This document shows positions 23,173 to 32,062 of a stretch of 64,000 nucleotides of DNA, one piece after another. A program made the translations under genes and the position numbers. Source of the DNA: Pacificoceanicola onchidii (lineage in GTDB: Bacteria; Pseudomonadota; Alphaproteobacteria; Rhodobacterales; Rhodobacteraceae); NCBI RefSeq assembly GCF_004804335.1, contig NZ_SRXY01000002.1:11306-75305 (forward strand), read 5' to 3'. A model generated the notes under the pieces. That model saw nothing but the letters and a program-made list of their open reading frames with translations, was not told the DNA's origin and searched no databases. The number at the start of each line of letters is the position of its first letter. Position 1 is the first letter of the stretch.

Positions 23173-23993
23173 GGGGCCAGACTCATTGAGTTTCATAGCC
23201 AGAAGATGACAAGCGCAGCGAGGGTGATGACCGAAAGGAACACCTTGGGGCATCGGTCATAGCGTGTTGCGACGCGTCGCCAGTCCTTGAGCCTGCCGAA
23301 CATGATCTCGATGCGGTTGCGTCGTTTGAAGCGCCGCTTGTCGTATTACACGGCCTTCTTGCGCTGCTACCGTCCCGGGATGCGCGCGTATCCCTTTGCC
23401 TTTCAACGCGTCTTTGAACCAGTCAGCATCGTATCCGCAAACACCAAATAGCCAGTCAACCTTGGGCAAGCTGCTCACTATAGCGCGGGCACCGATGTCG
23501 TCACTGACCTGTCCCGCTGACACAAACAGGTTCAGTGGGCGGCTTTTGTTGTCGCAAATCGCATGAAGCTTTGTGTTCATGCCGCCCCTGGTCCGGCCCC
23601 TCTCGGGACATTGCTGCGCAATGCCCTGCGGGTCAGTGAACTAGGGGTCCATGCCCCCCCTTTTCGACGCCCATGCTGGTCGCTGTTCGGTGGGCCTTTA
23701 GATAGGTGGCGTCGATCATGACGGTCTTTTCTACGCCGTTCTCGGCAGCCAAACCGACCAGCATCGCAGCGAAGACACCCTCATCGCACCATCTCAACCC
23801 ATTGCGATTGTTGAAAACAATGCCGCTCAACAGACGTCGACCATCAACGCATGGCTTACCGTGGGACTTGGGGAAGCAGGGTTCAAGTCGCGCCATCTGC
23901 GCATCCCTCAGCCAGAAAAGATCAGACATGTTCACCGCTCATTTTGCGAACCGTGAATCACGCTGCCAGTTACAACTCAATGGGTCCTGACCC
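23173..23993 (-). mobile_element. Degenerate IS5-family insertion sequence (821 bp)
   Basis: The ends are imperfect inverted repeats: GGGGCCAGACTCATTGAGTT on the left and, in reverse complement, GGGTCAGGACCCATTGAGTT on the right. Both are flanked by TA, which fits the small IS5-family target duplication. The two-frame transposase inside is broken. Its right end lies 14 bp from the GntR stop codon. Confidence 0.88.
23257..23935 (-). pseudogene. IS5-family transposase, two-frame, broken
   Basis: The upstream part (23633-23935) begins MNMSDLFWLRDAQMARLEP and goes from NGLRWCD straight to EGVFAAMLVGLA. Intact relatives carry about 20 more residues there, so an in-frame internal deletion is likely. 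The catalytic Asp in MIDATYLKAH is present. The downstream part (23257-23580) has MNTKLHAICDN and the DDE-like region YDADWFKDALKGKGIRA, then leaves frame before the conserved RRNRIE-type end. Transposition activity is very unlikely. Confidence 0.85.
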
Positions 23994-24007
23994 TAGCACT
24001 GTGACGC

Positions 24008-24691
24008 TTAATTTCGCTTGTCGATATGTTCAGCACCGACCAAGTCCGAGTAAGAACGTTCGCCCCGCGTGATTTGCCGTTTCAAAACCGTCTTGGCAGC
24101 TTTGGCCTTTCCCTCGCGAAGGAGTGCCGCGATTGCCTGATGTTCTTTGAACGACTTTTCCGTTCGTTCAGGGCGCTTGGACAAATGCGTTCGCATGGTA
24201 CGGACCATGTCGCTGACTTTTTGGTATCCGTCCTGCAAAAATCCATTGCCACAATGATCGAAAAAAGCGTCGTGAAAATCTGCGTCCAGTTCGAGGTAGT
24301 CATTAAACGCATCAGCCTCCCTGGCGACGGCCATTTTCGCAACAATGCCATCGAGCTCGCTGAGCAACTCCGTTCGATTTGCTTCAAGCGCCTGATCCAC
24401 TGCGGCGGATTCAAGTATGAACCGGTAGCGGCAAAGCTGCGCCACATCCTCTTGCGACAGCGTGAAAACAAAGGCGCCGCGTTGAGGAATTATCTGGACG
24501 AGACCCTGGAGTTTCAGAGCTGAAAGCGCCTCGCGAATCGGCGTTTTACTGATGCCCATGGCCTTGCTCAACTTGGCTTCCTGTAGCGACTCGCCCAATT
24601 CGAATGTGCCATTTGCGATGGCTTCCCTGATGTGATCTTCAGCGATTTTACTTAATGATTTCGGTCGCTTGATCTGCATGCTCATGACCAT
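24008..24691 (-). CDS. GntR-family regulator, FCD type
   Basis: This is a 227-residue transcription factor. A winged helix (about 10-75: HIREAIANGTFELGE, KLSKAMGISKTPIREALSAL) binds DNA, and a helical FCD domain (about 85-215) binds a small acid, with metal-site residues in DADFHDAFF and FKEHQAI. CAGGAG precedes the ATG at 24691. It is divergent from the TRAP operon across an ATCTGATATCTCAGAT palindrome and is probably its repressor. It resembles the second FCD regulator at 39724 closely (both have SKxPxREAL and QxGAxVFTLS). Confidence 0.93.
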   Translation of the reverse strand: MVMSMQIKRPKSLSKIAEDHIREAIANGTFELGESLQEAKLSKAMGISKTPIREALSALKLQGLVQIIPQRGAFVFTLSQEDVAQLCRYRFILESAAVDQALEANRTELLSELDGIVAKMAVAREADAFNDYLELDADFHDAFFDHCGNGFLQDGYQKVSDMVRTMRTHLSKRPERTEKSFKEHQAIAALLREGKAKAAKTVLKRQITRGERSYSDLVGAEHIDKRN

Positions 24692-24755
24692 CGTTCTCCT
24701 GTCGATCTCGCAATCTAACCACGAACTTCAGCCGCTGTCTTGATTTATATTTTGT

Positions 24756-24771
24756 ATCTGATATCTCAGAT
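24756..24771. promoter_or_regulatory. GntR-type operator before the TRAP operon
   Basis: ATCTGATATCTCAGAT is a near-perfect palindrome 43 bp before the dctP start. Close matches occur at 39646-39686 and 40508-40523. Confidence 0.8.
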
Positions 24772-24813
24772 CCCACGATGAATGTCTCATCACGCAATCT
24801 TTGGGAGGAAACT

Positions 24814-25812
24814 TTGCTCTATAAATCCACACTTGCGCTCGGCGCTGCCTTGTCCGCAGGGCTTGCGTTTGCGGCCTCAGCTGAAACTGTCATCAAAGTC
24901 GGTCACGGCGCTGCCGAAGCGTTTCACATGCATCGCGCATTGTTGAAATTCGAGGAGTTGGTCGAAGCTGGCTCGGATGGCGAAATTGACGTGCAGATTT
25001 TCCCGTCGTCGCAAATGGGTCCTGATCGCGAGATGATCGAAGGCGTCCAGACCGGCGTTCTCGAAATGGCGATCCCGCCATCCTCTTTCTTTGCTGGCTG
25101 GGATCCCGCATTTGCAGTTATCGAACTTCCCTACATGTACGCCTCCAAAGACATCGCCTTTGACGTGCTTGACAGCGAAGCGGGCGACGAGATGCTCGCG
25201 CGGATCGGCAATCAGGGTCTGGTTGGGCTTGGCTGGCTGGAATTGGGCGTTCGCAACGTGACCAACAACGTCCGGCCGATCGCTTCGCCGGAAGACCTCG
25301 ACGGAGTGAAATTGCGCACCATGAAGGTCCCCGCCCATGTGGCGACTTTCGAAACGCTTGGCGCAAATCCGACCCCGATGAACTTCGGCGAAGTCTATTC
25401 AGCCCTGCAACAGGGTGTGATTGACGGACAGGAAAACCCACTCGCCATCATCACTTCGCAGCGTTTCTACGAAGTGCAGAAGTACCTCTCGACCACGGCT
25501 CACCTCTTTGCGGTCTATATTCCGGTCGTGTCCAAACCCTTCTTTGACGGGTTGTCCGAGGAGCATCAGGCCCTTGTGCGGGAATCCATGGCGGCGGCGC
25601 GTGTCTATCAGGCCGAACTGGTCGCAGCCGAAGACGCGGCACAGCTCGAACAAATCCGTGCTTCGGGTGTCGAAGTTCTCGAACTGACCGCAGAACAACG
25701 CCAGGCCTTTGCCGACAAGACCGAAAGCGTGCGGCTGCAATATCGCGACGAAGTCGGTGCCGATACCTTTGATCGCTGGGTTGCCGCAGTGAACGCTGCG
25801 AGCGGTATGTGA
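24814..25812 (+). CDS. dctP: TRAP transporter solute-binding protein, DctP family
   Basis: This periplasmic protein binds an organic acid and hands it to the TRAP permease. I choose the TTG at 24814 (332 aa) because GGAGG lies five bases upstream. It gives a normal signal peptide (MLYKSTLALGAALSAG, cut near ASA-E). The ATG at 24778 would place the ribosome site inside the gene. Family marks are IFPSSQMGPDREMIEGVQ, the substrate-pocket Arg region RTMKVPAH, the NPTPMNFGEVYSALQQG block and DGQENPL. Substrate is unknown; the following hydroxyacid dehydrogenase suggests a 2-hydroxy acid. Confidence 0.93.
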   Translation: MLYKSTLALGAALSAGLAFAASAETVIKVGHGAAEAFHMHRALLKFEELVEAGSDGEIDVQIFPSSQMGPDREMIEGVQTGVLEMAIPPSSFFAGWDPAFAVIELPYMYASKDIAFDVLDSEAGDEMLARIGNQGLVGLGWLELGVRNVTNNVRPIASPEDLDGVKLRTMKVPAHVATFETLGANPTPMNFGEVYSALQQGVIDGQENPLAIITSQRFYEVQKYLSTTAHLFAVYIPVVSKPFFDGLSEEHQALVRESMAAARVYQAELVAAEDAAQLEQIRASGVEVLELTAEQRQAFADKTESVRLQYRDEVGADTFDRWVAAVNAASGM

Positions 25813-25835
25813 TTGTCAGGCTGACGGAATAAGGC

Positions 25836-25864
25836 TGCGCCCGGACCATCAGGGTTTGGGCGCA
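25836..25864 (+). terminator. Stem-loop between dctP and dctQ
   Basis: TGCGCCC (25836-25842) pairs with GGGCGCA (25858-25864). There is no T run. Such hairpins after binding-protein genes stabilise the upstream mRNA or reduce downstream expression. Confidence 0.45.
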
Positions 25865-25889
25865 TGCCGACCTTTGGGAGGAGGAAAAC

Positions 25890-26375
25890 ATGGCGGCTTT
25901 GAAATGGCTCGACCGTAACGCAGAAAAAGCTCTTGCGAGCTTTCTTCTGGGGGCAATTGTTCTGCTGATTTTTGGCAATGTCTTCATGCGTTACATACTC
26001 AATGCATCGCTGTCGTGGGGCGAGGAATTGACGCTTTGGATGTTCGTCTGGTTCGTCTGGCTTGGCGTGAGCTATGCTTTTCACACCGGCGACCATGTGC
26101 GCATCACCGTCCTGCGCGATCAGCTGAGCGAACGCACGCGTCTTTTTGTGGACGTTGCCATTGCGCTTCTGGTCCTCATTTTTCTGCTGGCTCTCACCTA
26201 TGAATGCATCAAGCTCATCAGAATGCCGTTTGTGGCAAGCCAGCGGTCCGTGGTTCTGGGGCTTCCCATTCCGATCCTGTATGCCTCTGCACCCGTCGGT
26301 GCCAGCCTGGCGGCAATCCGAGTCGTTCAGCATCTCAAACGATCCCTGCGACTAATCGCAGAAACCAAGTCGTGA
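25890..26375 (+). CDS. dctQ: TRAP transporter small permease, DctQ family
   Basis: This 161-residue inner-membrane protein has four predicted helices (about 17-38, 50-68, 90-110, 128-150). The conserved FMRYILNASLSWGEELTLWMF region (positions 31-51, given here in part) marks DctQ. GGAGGAGGAAAAC precedes the ATG. It pairs with the large permease that follows 10 bp later. Confidence 0.92.
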   Translation: MAALKWLDRNAEKALASFLLGAIVLLIFGNVFMRYILNASLSWGEELTLWMFVWFVWLGVSYAFHTGDHVRITVLRDQLSERTRLFVDVAIALLVLIFLLALTYECIKLIRMPFVASQRSVVLGLPIPILYASAPVGASLAAIRVVQHLKRSLRLIAETKS

Positions 26376-26385
26376 GGACATTCCA

Positions 26386-27669
26386 ATGATTGCAGCAACA
26401 CTCTTTCTGACACTCTTCGCACTTCTGCTTTTCAGTGTGCCGATTGGCATCTGCCTTGGCCTTGCCACCATGATCGTGATGGTGTTTGTCGACGGAACAC
26501 CGCCGATGGTGCTTCTTGCCCGTTCTGTGGTGACAGGGGCGGACTCCTTTCCCCTGATCGCCGTGCCATTGTTCATTCTGGCTGGCGATCTGATGCAGCA
26601 CGGCGGCATGTCGCGCCGATTGGTCGGCTTTGCCAACGCGTTGATTGGCCACATTCGCGGCGGGCTTGCCTATGTGAATGTTCTGGCCTGCGTGTTCTTT
26701 GCCGCCATTTCCGGATCTTCGCCCGCGACCGTGGCGGCGATTGGGTCGAACATGATCCCCGAGATGGAAAAGGTTGGCTATACCCGCAAGTTCAGCGGTG
26801 CCCTTACCGCGTCTTCGGGCATGATCGGCGTGATGATCCCGCCGAGCATCCCCTTCATCATCTATGGCGTCACCGCCGAGGTTTCGATTGGCAAGCTTTT
26901 CCTTGCCGGTGTCATTCCCGGCGTCCTGTTCGCCGTGATGTTCATGCTGGTGGCCCGCTTCCTGCTGCGCAATGACAGCGTTGCTCAAGAGGCCGCAACC
27001 ACCTTTTCCGGGCCGGGTGTCTGGAAGAGCTTTCGCACATCGATCTGGGCGCTTCTGGTGCCGGTGATTATTCTGGGCGGTATCTATAGCGGCGTGTTCA
27101 CTCCGACCGAAGCCGGGGCCGTCGCCGTTGTCTACGCCGCCTTGATCGGGATTTTCGTCTATCGCGATATCACGGTCAAAGACCTGCCTGAAATCCTGGC
27201 AGGCAGCGCCAAAACAAGCGGAACCATTCTGGTTCTGGTCATCATGGCAACAGCCTTTGGCAGGCTGATTACCCTTGCCCGGATACCGGCAGATCTGGCC
27301 ACGTCCATCACCAGCCTGTCCGACAATCCAATCATCATCTTGCTGTTGATCAACCTGCTGCTTCTGGTGATCGGGATGTTCATGGAAACGATCTCGTCGA
27401 TCATCATTATGACGCCGATCCTGTTGCCGGTTGCCACGGCGCTGGGTGTTGATCCAATCGTGTTCGGGGTGATCCTGACGGTCAATCTGGCCATTGGGTT
27501 CTGTACGCCACCACTTGGTGTAAACCTGTTTGTGGCCAGCAGTATTTCGAATGTTTCGATCGAGAAGCTAAGCCACGCGATCCTTCCATTCTTTGTCGGC
27601 ATGCTCATTCTGCTGATGCTCGTCACCTATGTGCCCGCAATTTCTCTGGCGCTGCCATCACTTTGGTAG
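26386..27669 (+). CDS. dctM: TRAP transporter large permease, DctM family
   Basis: This 427-residue membrane protein has about twelve helices and drives sodium-coupled uptake. Family marks are DSFPLIAVPLFILAGDLM, GSSPATVAAIGSNMIPEM and MIPPSIPFIIYG in the first half, and TPTEAGAVAV and FMETISSIIIMTPILLP in the second. The gene follows dctQ closely and is complete. Confidence 0.95.
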   Translation: MIAATLFLTLFALLLFSVPIGICLGLATMIVMVFVDGTPPMVLLARSVVTGADSFPLIAVPLFILAGDLMQHGGMSRRLVGFANALIGHIRGGLAYVNVLACVFFAAISGSSPATVAAIGSNMIPEMEKVGYTRKFSGALTASSGMIGVMIPPSIPFIIYGVTAEVSIGKLFLAGVIPGVLFAVMFMLVARFLLRNDSVAQEAATTFSGPGVWKSFRTSIWALLVPVIILGGIYSGVFTPTEAGAVAVVYAALIGIFVYRDITVKDLPEILAGSAKTSGTILVLVIMATAFGRLITLARIPADLATSITSLSDNPIIILLLINLLLLVIGMFMETISSIIIMTPILLPVATALGVDPIVFGVILTVNLAIGFCTPPLGVNLFVASSISNVSIEKLSHAILPFFVGMLILLMLVTYVPAISLALPSLW

Positions 27670-27716
27670 CGTCCCGGAAACCGGCATTCTCAAGTCAACA
27701 AAAGTAGAGGAACCAG

Positions 27717-28862
27717 ATGGATCTGGACCTGTCATACCCGTCGATAGAAGACTTGCGCCAAGCGGCCCGAAAACGGCTTCCGAAGTTCGCGTTCGAGTAC
27801 CTCGACAGCGCAACTGGTCGCGAGCTGGGGCTCAAGGTGAACCGGGATGCACTCGACGCAATCGGTTTCATGCCCAGTGTTTTGTGCGGGCGCACCAAAG
27901 CCGACCTGCGGACATCGCTGCTTGGCCAAGACTATGATCTGCCCTTTGGAATAGCGCCAGTGGGCATGTCCGGCATGATGTGGGCGGGCGCAGAACGCAA
28001 GCTGGCCAAGGCCGCGGTCACGCATAACATTCCGTTTTCGCTGTCCAGCGTCGCGGTTGCCTCGCCCGAGGATGTCGCCCCCTACATTGGCAACAACGGG
28101 TGGTTTCAGCATTACCCGGTGAACTCGGCGGAGTTGCGACGCGCGATGTTGCCAAGGATCAAGGCTGCGGGCTTTCATACGCTCATCATCACCGTGGACG
28201 TTCCCGAAGAAAGCAGGCGCGAACGCCAGCGGCGGGCAAACCTGACTGTGCCGCCCAGAGCCGATCTCAGGACGCTGGTTGAGATGGCGAAATGCCCTGC
28301 ATGGTGTCTTGCCCATCTGCGCGAAGGTATCGTTCCGCGGATGCGGTTTTTTGATGATTATGTGCCCCAGCGTGGCCGCGAGAGTTTCACCCACGCGGGC
28401 GCTCTGATCCGGGGCATTCCGGACTGGCAATACCTGCAGGAACTGCGCGAAGAATGGGACGGGCATTTGGTTGTCAAGGGGGTCTTGCGACCCGACGATG
28501 CCGAACGAATGGTTTCAGAGGGTGCCGATTGCATCTGGGTTTCGAACCATTCTGGACGTCAGTTCGAAGCCGGGCCTGCTGTGATTGATCAACTGCCGAA
28601 AATCCGCGACGCTGTCGGGCCGAATGTTCCGCTCATTTACGATTCCGGTGTGGCATGGGGTTTGGATATTATGCGGGCACTGGCAAAAGGGGCGGATTTT
28701 GTCATGGTAGGGCGCGCGTTTCAGTATGCGGTCGCCGCATTCGGAGCGCGCGGCATCGACCACCTGATCCATATCCTGAAAGCCGATATCGAGGCCAATA
28801 TGAGCCAGCTTGGAGTCGAAAAGATCGACCAGCTTGCAGATTATCTTTTGAAGGATTCCTGA
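27717..28862 (+). CDS. FMN-dependent alpha-hydroxy acid dehydrogenase (L-lactate dehydrogenase-like)
   Basis: This 381-residue flavoenzyme oxidises an L-2-hydroxy acid to the 2-oxo acid. The FMN/TIM-barrel family is shown by PFGIAPVGMSGMMW near 80, the substrate-loop GWFQHYP, the Lys in HLVVKGVLRPDDA, and the catalytic His/Arg in SNHSGRQFEAGP near 279-284. The phosphate-binding IYDSGVAWGLDIMRALAKGA region follows. It is co-directional with the TRAP genes (48 bp after dctM), so it probably acts on the imported acid. Lactate, mandelate and glycolate are all possible substrates. Confidence 0.9.
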   Translation: MDLDLSYPSIEDLRQAARKRLPKFAFEYLDSATGRELGLKVNRDALDAIGFMPSVLCGRTKADLRTSLLGQDYDLPFGIAPVGMSGMMWAGAERKLAKAAVTHNIPFSLSSVAVASPEDVAPYIGNNGWFQHYPVNSAELRRAMLPRIKAAGFHTLIITVDVPEESRRERQRRANLTVPPRADLRTLVEMAKCPAWCLAHLREGIVPRMRFFDDYVPQRGRESFTHAGALIRGIPDWQYLQELREEWDGHLVVKGVLRPDDAERMVSEGADCIWVSNHSGRQFEAGPAVIDQLPKIRDAVGPNVPLIYDSGVAWGLDIMRALAKGADFVMVGRAFQYAVAAFGARGIDHLIHILKADIEANMSQLGVEKIDQLADYLLKDS

Positions 28863-28895
28863 CACGCGCCGTACAAGTGTGGCGCGCGTCGTTTT
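28861..28895 (+). terminator. Terminator between convergent operons
   Basis: GACACGCGCC (28861-28870) pairs with GGCGCGCGTC (28881-28890) with one mismatch, followed by GTTTT. It ends the TRAP operon and lies 19 bp from the stop of the convergent mgsA. Confidence 0.7.
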
Positions 28896-28913
28896 GGGCC
28901 CCTGCCCGTTGGC

Positions 28914-29312
28914 CTATTTGCCCAACAGCCCGTTTACAACTAAATCCGCAGTCGAACGCGAACAGGCCATTGGCAGGTCATAGACCGTTGCCAAGCGTGT
29001 CAGCGCTTTGACATCGACGTCATGAGGCATCGGCGACAGAGGGTCGACGAAAAAGATCAGGGCGTCCAATTCTGCTTCGCAGATCATCGCGCCGATCTGT
29101 TGATCGCCGCCAAGCGGGCCGCTTTTGAGACGGGTCACATCCAGCTCCGGATGTGCCGCCTTGATCCGGCCGCCAGTCGTGCCAGTGGAGACAATCTGCA
29201 CACCCATCAGGCGGTCATGGTGGCGGCCAACCCATTCGACAATCTCGTCTTTTCGGGCGTCATGCGCCACCAGCGCAAACCGTGGTGTGCTATCGGATGA
29301 ATTGCTCGACAT
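28914..29312 (-). CDS. mgsA: Methylglyoxal synthase
   Basis: This 132-residue enzyme converts dihydroxyacetone phosphate to methylglyoxal and phosphate. Family marks are [15 protein letters not shown] (His17, Lys21), the phosphate loop STGTTG, and [12 protein letters not shown] with the catalytic Asp. The ATG at 29312 (MSSNSSDS) has GGAGAGGACT upstream and overlaps the cupin gene by 23 bp. It is the last of 13 leftward genes. Its place beside 2-keto-3-deoxy-galactonate enzymes, which release triose phosphate, suggests it relieves sugar-phosphate excess. Confidence 0.93.
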   Translation of the reverse strand: MSSNSSDSTPRFALVAHDARKDEIVEWVGRHHDRLMGVQIVSTGTTGGRIKAAHPELDVTRLKSGPLGGDQQIGAMICEAELDALIFFVDPLSPMPHDVDVKALTRLATVYDLPMACSRSTADLVVNGLLGK

Positions 29313-29808
29313 AGTCCTCTCCAAGGCCGACTTCGGCAAAATGTTTGCGGCACAGGTCAATCTTGGTGAAGACATCCTCGTAGCCTTGCACCTTACCCCA
29401 TGGGTCAACGTAGCACATCACGCCATTGACCTGGAAATAGGTGATCATCTCTTCGACATCATCGGGCACGACAAGTGTATGTGTTTCGCCGGGCGGTTCG
29501 TAGACATAGCCCCCTTCTTCAGCGACCCAATCGTGCTCCAGATAGTGCCAGCGCCCCTTGAGAACAAAGCCATGCACGGGCTGTGGGTGACGGTGGCGGG
29601 ACAGAACGCCGGCTTTGCGCACCTTCAGAAGATTCATCCAATACCCCTGCGAGCGGTTCAGGCACAGCGGGCGAAACCAGACATTTTCAGCCTGCGGCAC
29701 CCAAAGCCGTTCGTCTTCGGTCACTGCATTGGGGATCACGATCTCTTCCTGCGCATCCTTGGGGAATGGCAGCTGATAGGGCATGCGGGCGGTATCATCA
29801 TCGGTCAT
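29290..29808 (-). CDS. Cupin protein, 2,4'-dihydroxyacetophenone dioxygenase-like
   Basis: This is a 172-residue single-cupin protein. The metal site is visible as [16 protein letters not shown] (three His) and the second motif GETHTLVV. Length and the [14 protein letters not shown]-terminal region resemble 2,4'-dihydroxyacetophenone dioxygenase and ChrR-type cupins. In a sugar-acid operon it is more likely an isomerase or an oxidase of a sugar-derived intermediate. The ATG at 29808 is used. Confidence 0.8.
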   Translation of the reverse strand: MTDDDTARMPYQLPFPKDAQEEIVIPNAVTEDERLWVPQAENVWFRPLCLNRSQGYWMNLLKVRKAGVLSRHRHPQPVHGFVLKGRWHYLEHDWVAEEGGYVYEPPGETHTLVVPDDVEEMITYFQVNGVMCYVDPWGKVQGYEDVFTKIDLCRKHFAEVGLGEDYVEQFIR

Positions 29809-29820
29809 GTGTTTCTCTCC

Positions 29821-30522
29821 TCATACGGCAAGATAGCCGCCGTCGACCGGATAGATCGATCCGGTCACAAAGCTGGCGGCGTCGCTTAATAGCCAATGCA
29901 CCAGCGCGCCGACTTCCTCGGGTTTTCCCCAGCGTTTCATGGGTGTACGCGCCATGATGCCTTGGGTTCGGGCCGCATCATCGCGCAAGCCTTGCGTCAT
30001 CTCGGTTTCAATCCAACCGGGGGCGATGGCGTTGACGCGAATACCCTGCTCTGCCCAATGGCCCGCAAGCGCCTTGGTCAGTTGCGACACGCCGCCTTTT
30101 GACGCGGAATAAGCCGGAACCAGAGGGCCACCGAACGTGCTGAGCATCGACGCGGTGTTGACGATTGCGCCGCCCGATTTCGCCAGGAGCGGCTGAGCGG
30201 CAAGGCAACAGCGCATCGTTCCCGTCAGGTTTACCTCGAGGACACGGGCGAACACGTCGATGTCGTATTCGTCTCCGCGCCGCAGGATTCCGGCGCTGTT
30301 CACCAGCGCATCCAAATCGGGTAAGCCGCCAAATACCGCATCAACCGATGCCTGATCGGTCACGTCCATGAGTTGCGTCGAGATGCCCTTTTGCGGGCGG
30401 AACCCTTCCAGTTCGGCTTGGGATGCAGAGACTGCGATAACCGCCCACCCCGCGTCGGCAAGCGCCCGCGAGACGCCAGCGCCAATCCCGCGGGTGCCTC
30501 CGGTGACAAGGGCGCGTTTCAT
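29821..30522 (-). CDS. SDR-family oxidoreductase
   Basis: This is a 233-residue NAD(P)-dependent dehydrogenase. The Rossmann motif TGGTRGIG (8-15), NSAG, the catalytic Ser in NTASML, and YSASK are all present, and the C-terminus is GSIYPVDGGY. The ATG at 30522 has GGGAGGATTTGCA upstream and overlaps the dgoA stop as ATGA. The frame is open upstream but only inside dgoA. It probably oxidises a sugar, aldonate or uronate of this pathway; the exact substrate is unknown. Confidence 0.92.
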   Translation of the reverse strand: MKRALVTGGTRGIGAGVSRALADAGWAVIAVSASQAELEGFRPQKGISTQLMDVTDQASVDAVFGGLPDLDALVNSAGILRRGDEYDIDVFARVLEVNLTGTMRCCLAAQPLLAKSGGAIVNTASMLSTFGGPLVPAYSASKGGVSQLTKALAGHWAEQGIRVNAIAPGWIETEMTQGLRDDAARTQGIMARTPMKRWGKPEEVGALVHWLLSDAASFVTGSIYPVDGGYLAV

Positions 30523-31145
30523 TGCAAATCCTCCCAAGCAGAAGCGAAAGCGCTCGCGCGCGCGGCAATGTCTTCCAACGTGTAGCCCGGTTTGAACAGC
30601 GCCGAGCCAAGCCCGAAGCCATCCACGCCCACAGCGCGATACACGCCCATGGTACCCGGTGTGATGCCACCAACGGCGGCAACAATCGCGTCTTTCGGCA
30701 GGACGGCCCGCATGGCAGCAATGGCAGCAGGTGGCACCATTTCGGCAGGGAAGATTTTCAACACGCTTGCTCCTATATCCAGCGCGGCAAAAGCCTCGGT
30801 CGGGGTCATGACACCAGGACACCAATAGAGCCCGCGCGCAACAGCGGCGCGTCCTACGTCCGGGTTCATGTTTGGGGACACGATGACACGCCCACCAGCG
30901 TCTGCAACCGCTTTGACCTGATCAACCGTCAGCACCGTTCCGGCCCCGACAATAGCCTGCTCGCCATGGCTTTCAGAGATCCGGGTGATTGACGCAAGAG
31001 GGTCCGGCGAGTTGAGCGGCACCTCAATGATCCGAAACCCTGTCCGGATCAAAACATCTGAGACCGGCCCGGCCTGAGCAGGGTCGAGACCCCGCAGAAT
31101 TGCAATCAGAGGGTTGGCGGCCATAGCCGTGACAAGATCAATCAT
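30519..31145 (-). CDS. dgoA: 2-dehydro-3-deoxy-6-phosphogalactonate aldolase
   Basis: This 208-residue class I aldolase splits 2-keto-3-deoxy-6-phosphogalactonate to pyruvate and glyceraldehyde 3-phosphate. Family marks are LIAILRGL, the Glu in FRIIEVPLNSPDP (about 41), VGAGTVL, and the Schiff-base Lys in SVLKIFPAE (about 127). It is coupled to dgoK by an ATGA overlap, the expected partner. KDPG aldolase is a close alternative, but FRIIEVPLNSP is the galactonate type. Confidence 0.94.
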   Translation of the reverse strand: MIDLVTAMAANPLIAILRGLDPAQAGPVSDVLIRTGFRIIEVPLNSPDPLASITRISESHGEQAIVGAGTVLTVDQVKAVADAGGRVIVSPNMNPDVGRAAVARGLYWCPGVMTPTEAFAALDIGASVLKIFPAEMVPPAAIAAMRAVLPKDAIVAAVGGITPGTMGVYRAVGVDGFGLGSALFKPGYTLEDIAARASAFASAWEDLQ

Positions 31146-32062
31146 TCCAGTAATCCAGCAGCTTTCGCGATCATGAAATGGCCCTTGGCGACAATGTTGT
31201 CAGGGGCCCGGCGACTTGCCAGACCTGCCGCGCGCAGGGCGATTTCGTAGAGGTCTGTCAAATCATTGCGCCCCACGATGGTCACAGCGGTTGCAATGTC
31301 CGTTTTGCGGGTGGCCGATGCGATTTCGGTGCCAATCAGAAGACCGGACAAATAATCGCCTGTGGCCGTCGTTGGGATTTTCTCCAGCAACGGAAGTGTC
31401 CGGACGTGGAACAGGTTATGGAGAAGGTCTTCGGGGTCTTGCAGGCCGGCTTTCACGCCCGCTTCAAATACCGCACCGTTGAAATCACCGTCTTCGATCT
31501 GCGTGCCCAGGATTGTGTGCCCCTTCAGCGCAGCGAAGATCTCGCCGGTCATATAGGTCGAGAAATCAGTGATCTTTCCGTCCGAGACCTGCACCCATTT
31601 GCTATGAGTTCCGGGCATCACGAAGAGGCCATCGTTCAAGCCCAACGTCGCTGCGCCGACAATCTGGGTTTCTTCCCCCCGCATCACGTCCGGCCCGCCC
31701 GAATGCTCGGCCGAGGCCCCGGTCACAAAGTGGATGAAGCGGCCGTTTGTCAGGGTGTGCGGCACAAGGCAGCGCGCAAGCCCATGGGCATCGAGCGGCA
31801 TCTCTGCATAGTCCGTTTCGACCCAGCCATTGCGGCTTGTGATCATGCCGGAGGCGAGGATCGGAAGTGTGTTTTGCATGACCCAAGGGCCAATGAGGCG
31901 GTCAAGAACCGCCTCAAAGGAGTTGTCAGCCACCTGCATTATGCCCTCCGGGGACGATACGCCGTCAAGCACATTGCCCTTGGTATCGATCAGAAAGGCC
32001 CGCAGCGAAGACGTGCCCCAATCGACGCCGATGAGCGCTGGCTCAGATGCGGCCGAATTCAT
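31142..32062 (-). CDS. dgoK: 2-dehydro-3-deoxygalactonokinase
   Basis: This 306-residue kinase phosphorylates 2-keto-3-deoxygalactonate. The start GVDWGTSSLRAFLID is the nucleotide-binding signature of DgoK, with MRGEETQIVGA and VMPGTHSKWV further on. The ATG at 32062 overlaps the RraA-like gene by 20 bp. Its product is the substrate of DgoA directly downstream. No galactonate dehydratase (dgoD) is found in the same operon. Confidence 0.95.
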   Translation of the reverse strand: MNSAASEPALIGVDWGTSSLRAFLIDTKGNVLDGVSSPEGIMQVADNSFEAVLDRLIGPWVMQNTLPILASGMITSRNGWVETDYAEMPLDAHGLARCLVPHTLTNGRFIHFVTGASAEHSGGPDVMRGEETQIVGAATLGLNDGLFVMPGTHSKWVQVSDGKITDFSTYMTGEIFAALKGHTILGTQIEDGDFNGAVFEAGVKAGLQDPEDLLHNLFHVRTLPLLEKIPTTATGDYLSGLLIGTEIASATRKTDIATAVTIVGRNDLTDLYEIALRAAGLASRRAPDNIVAKGHFMIAKAAGLLE

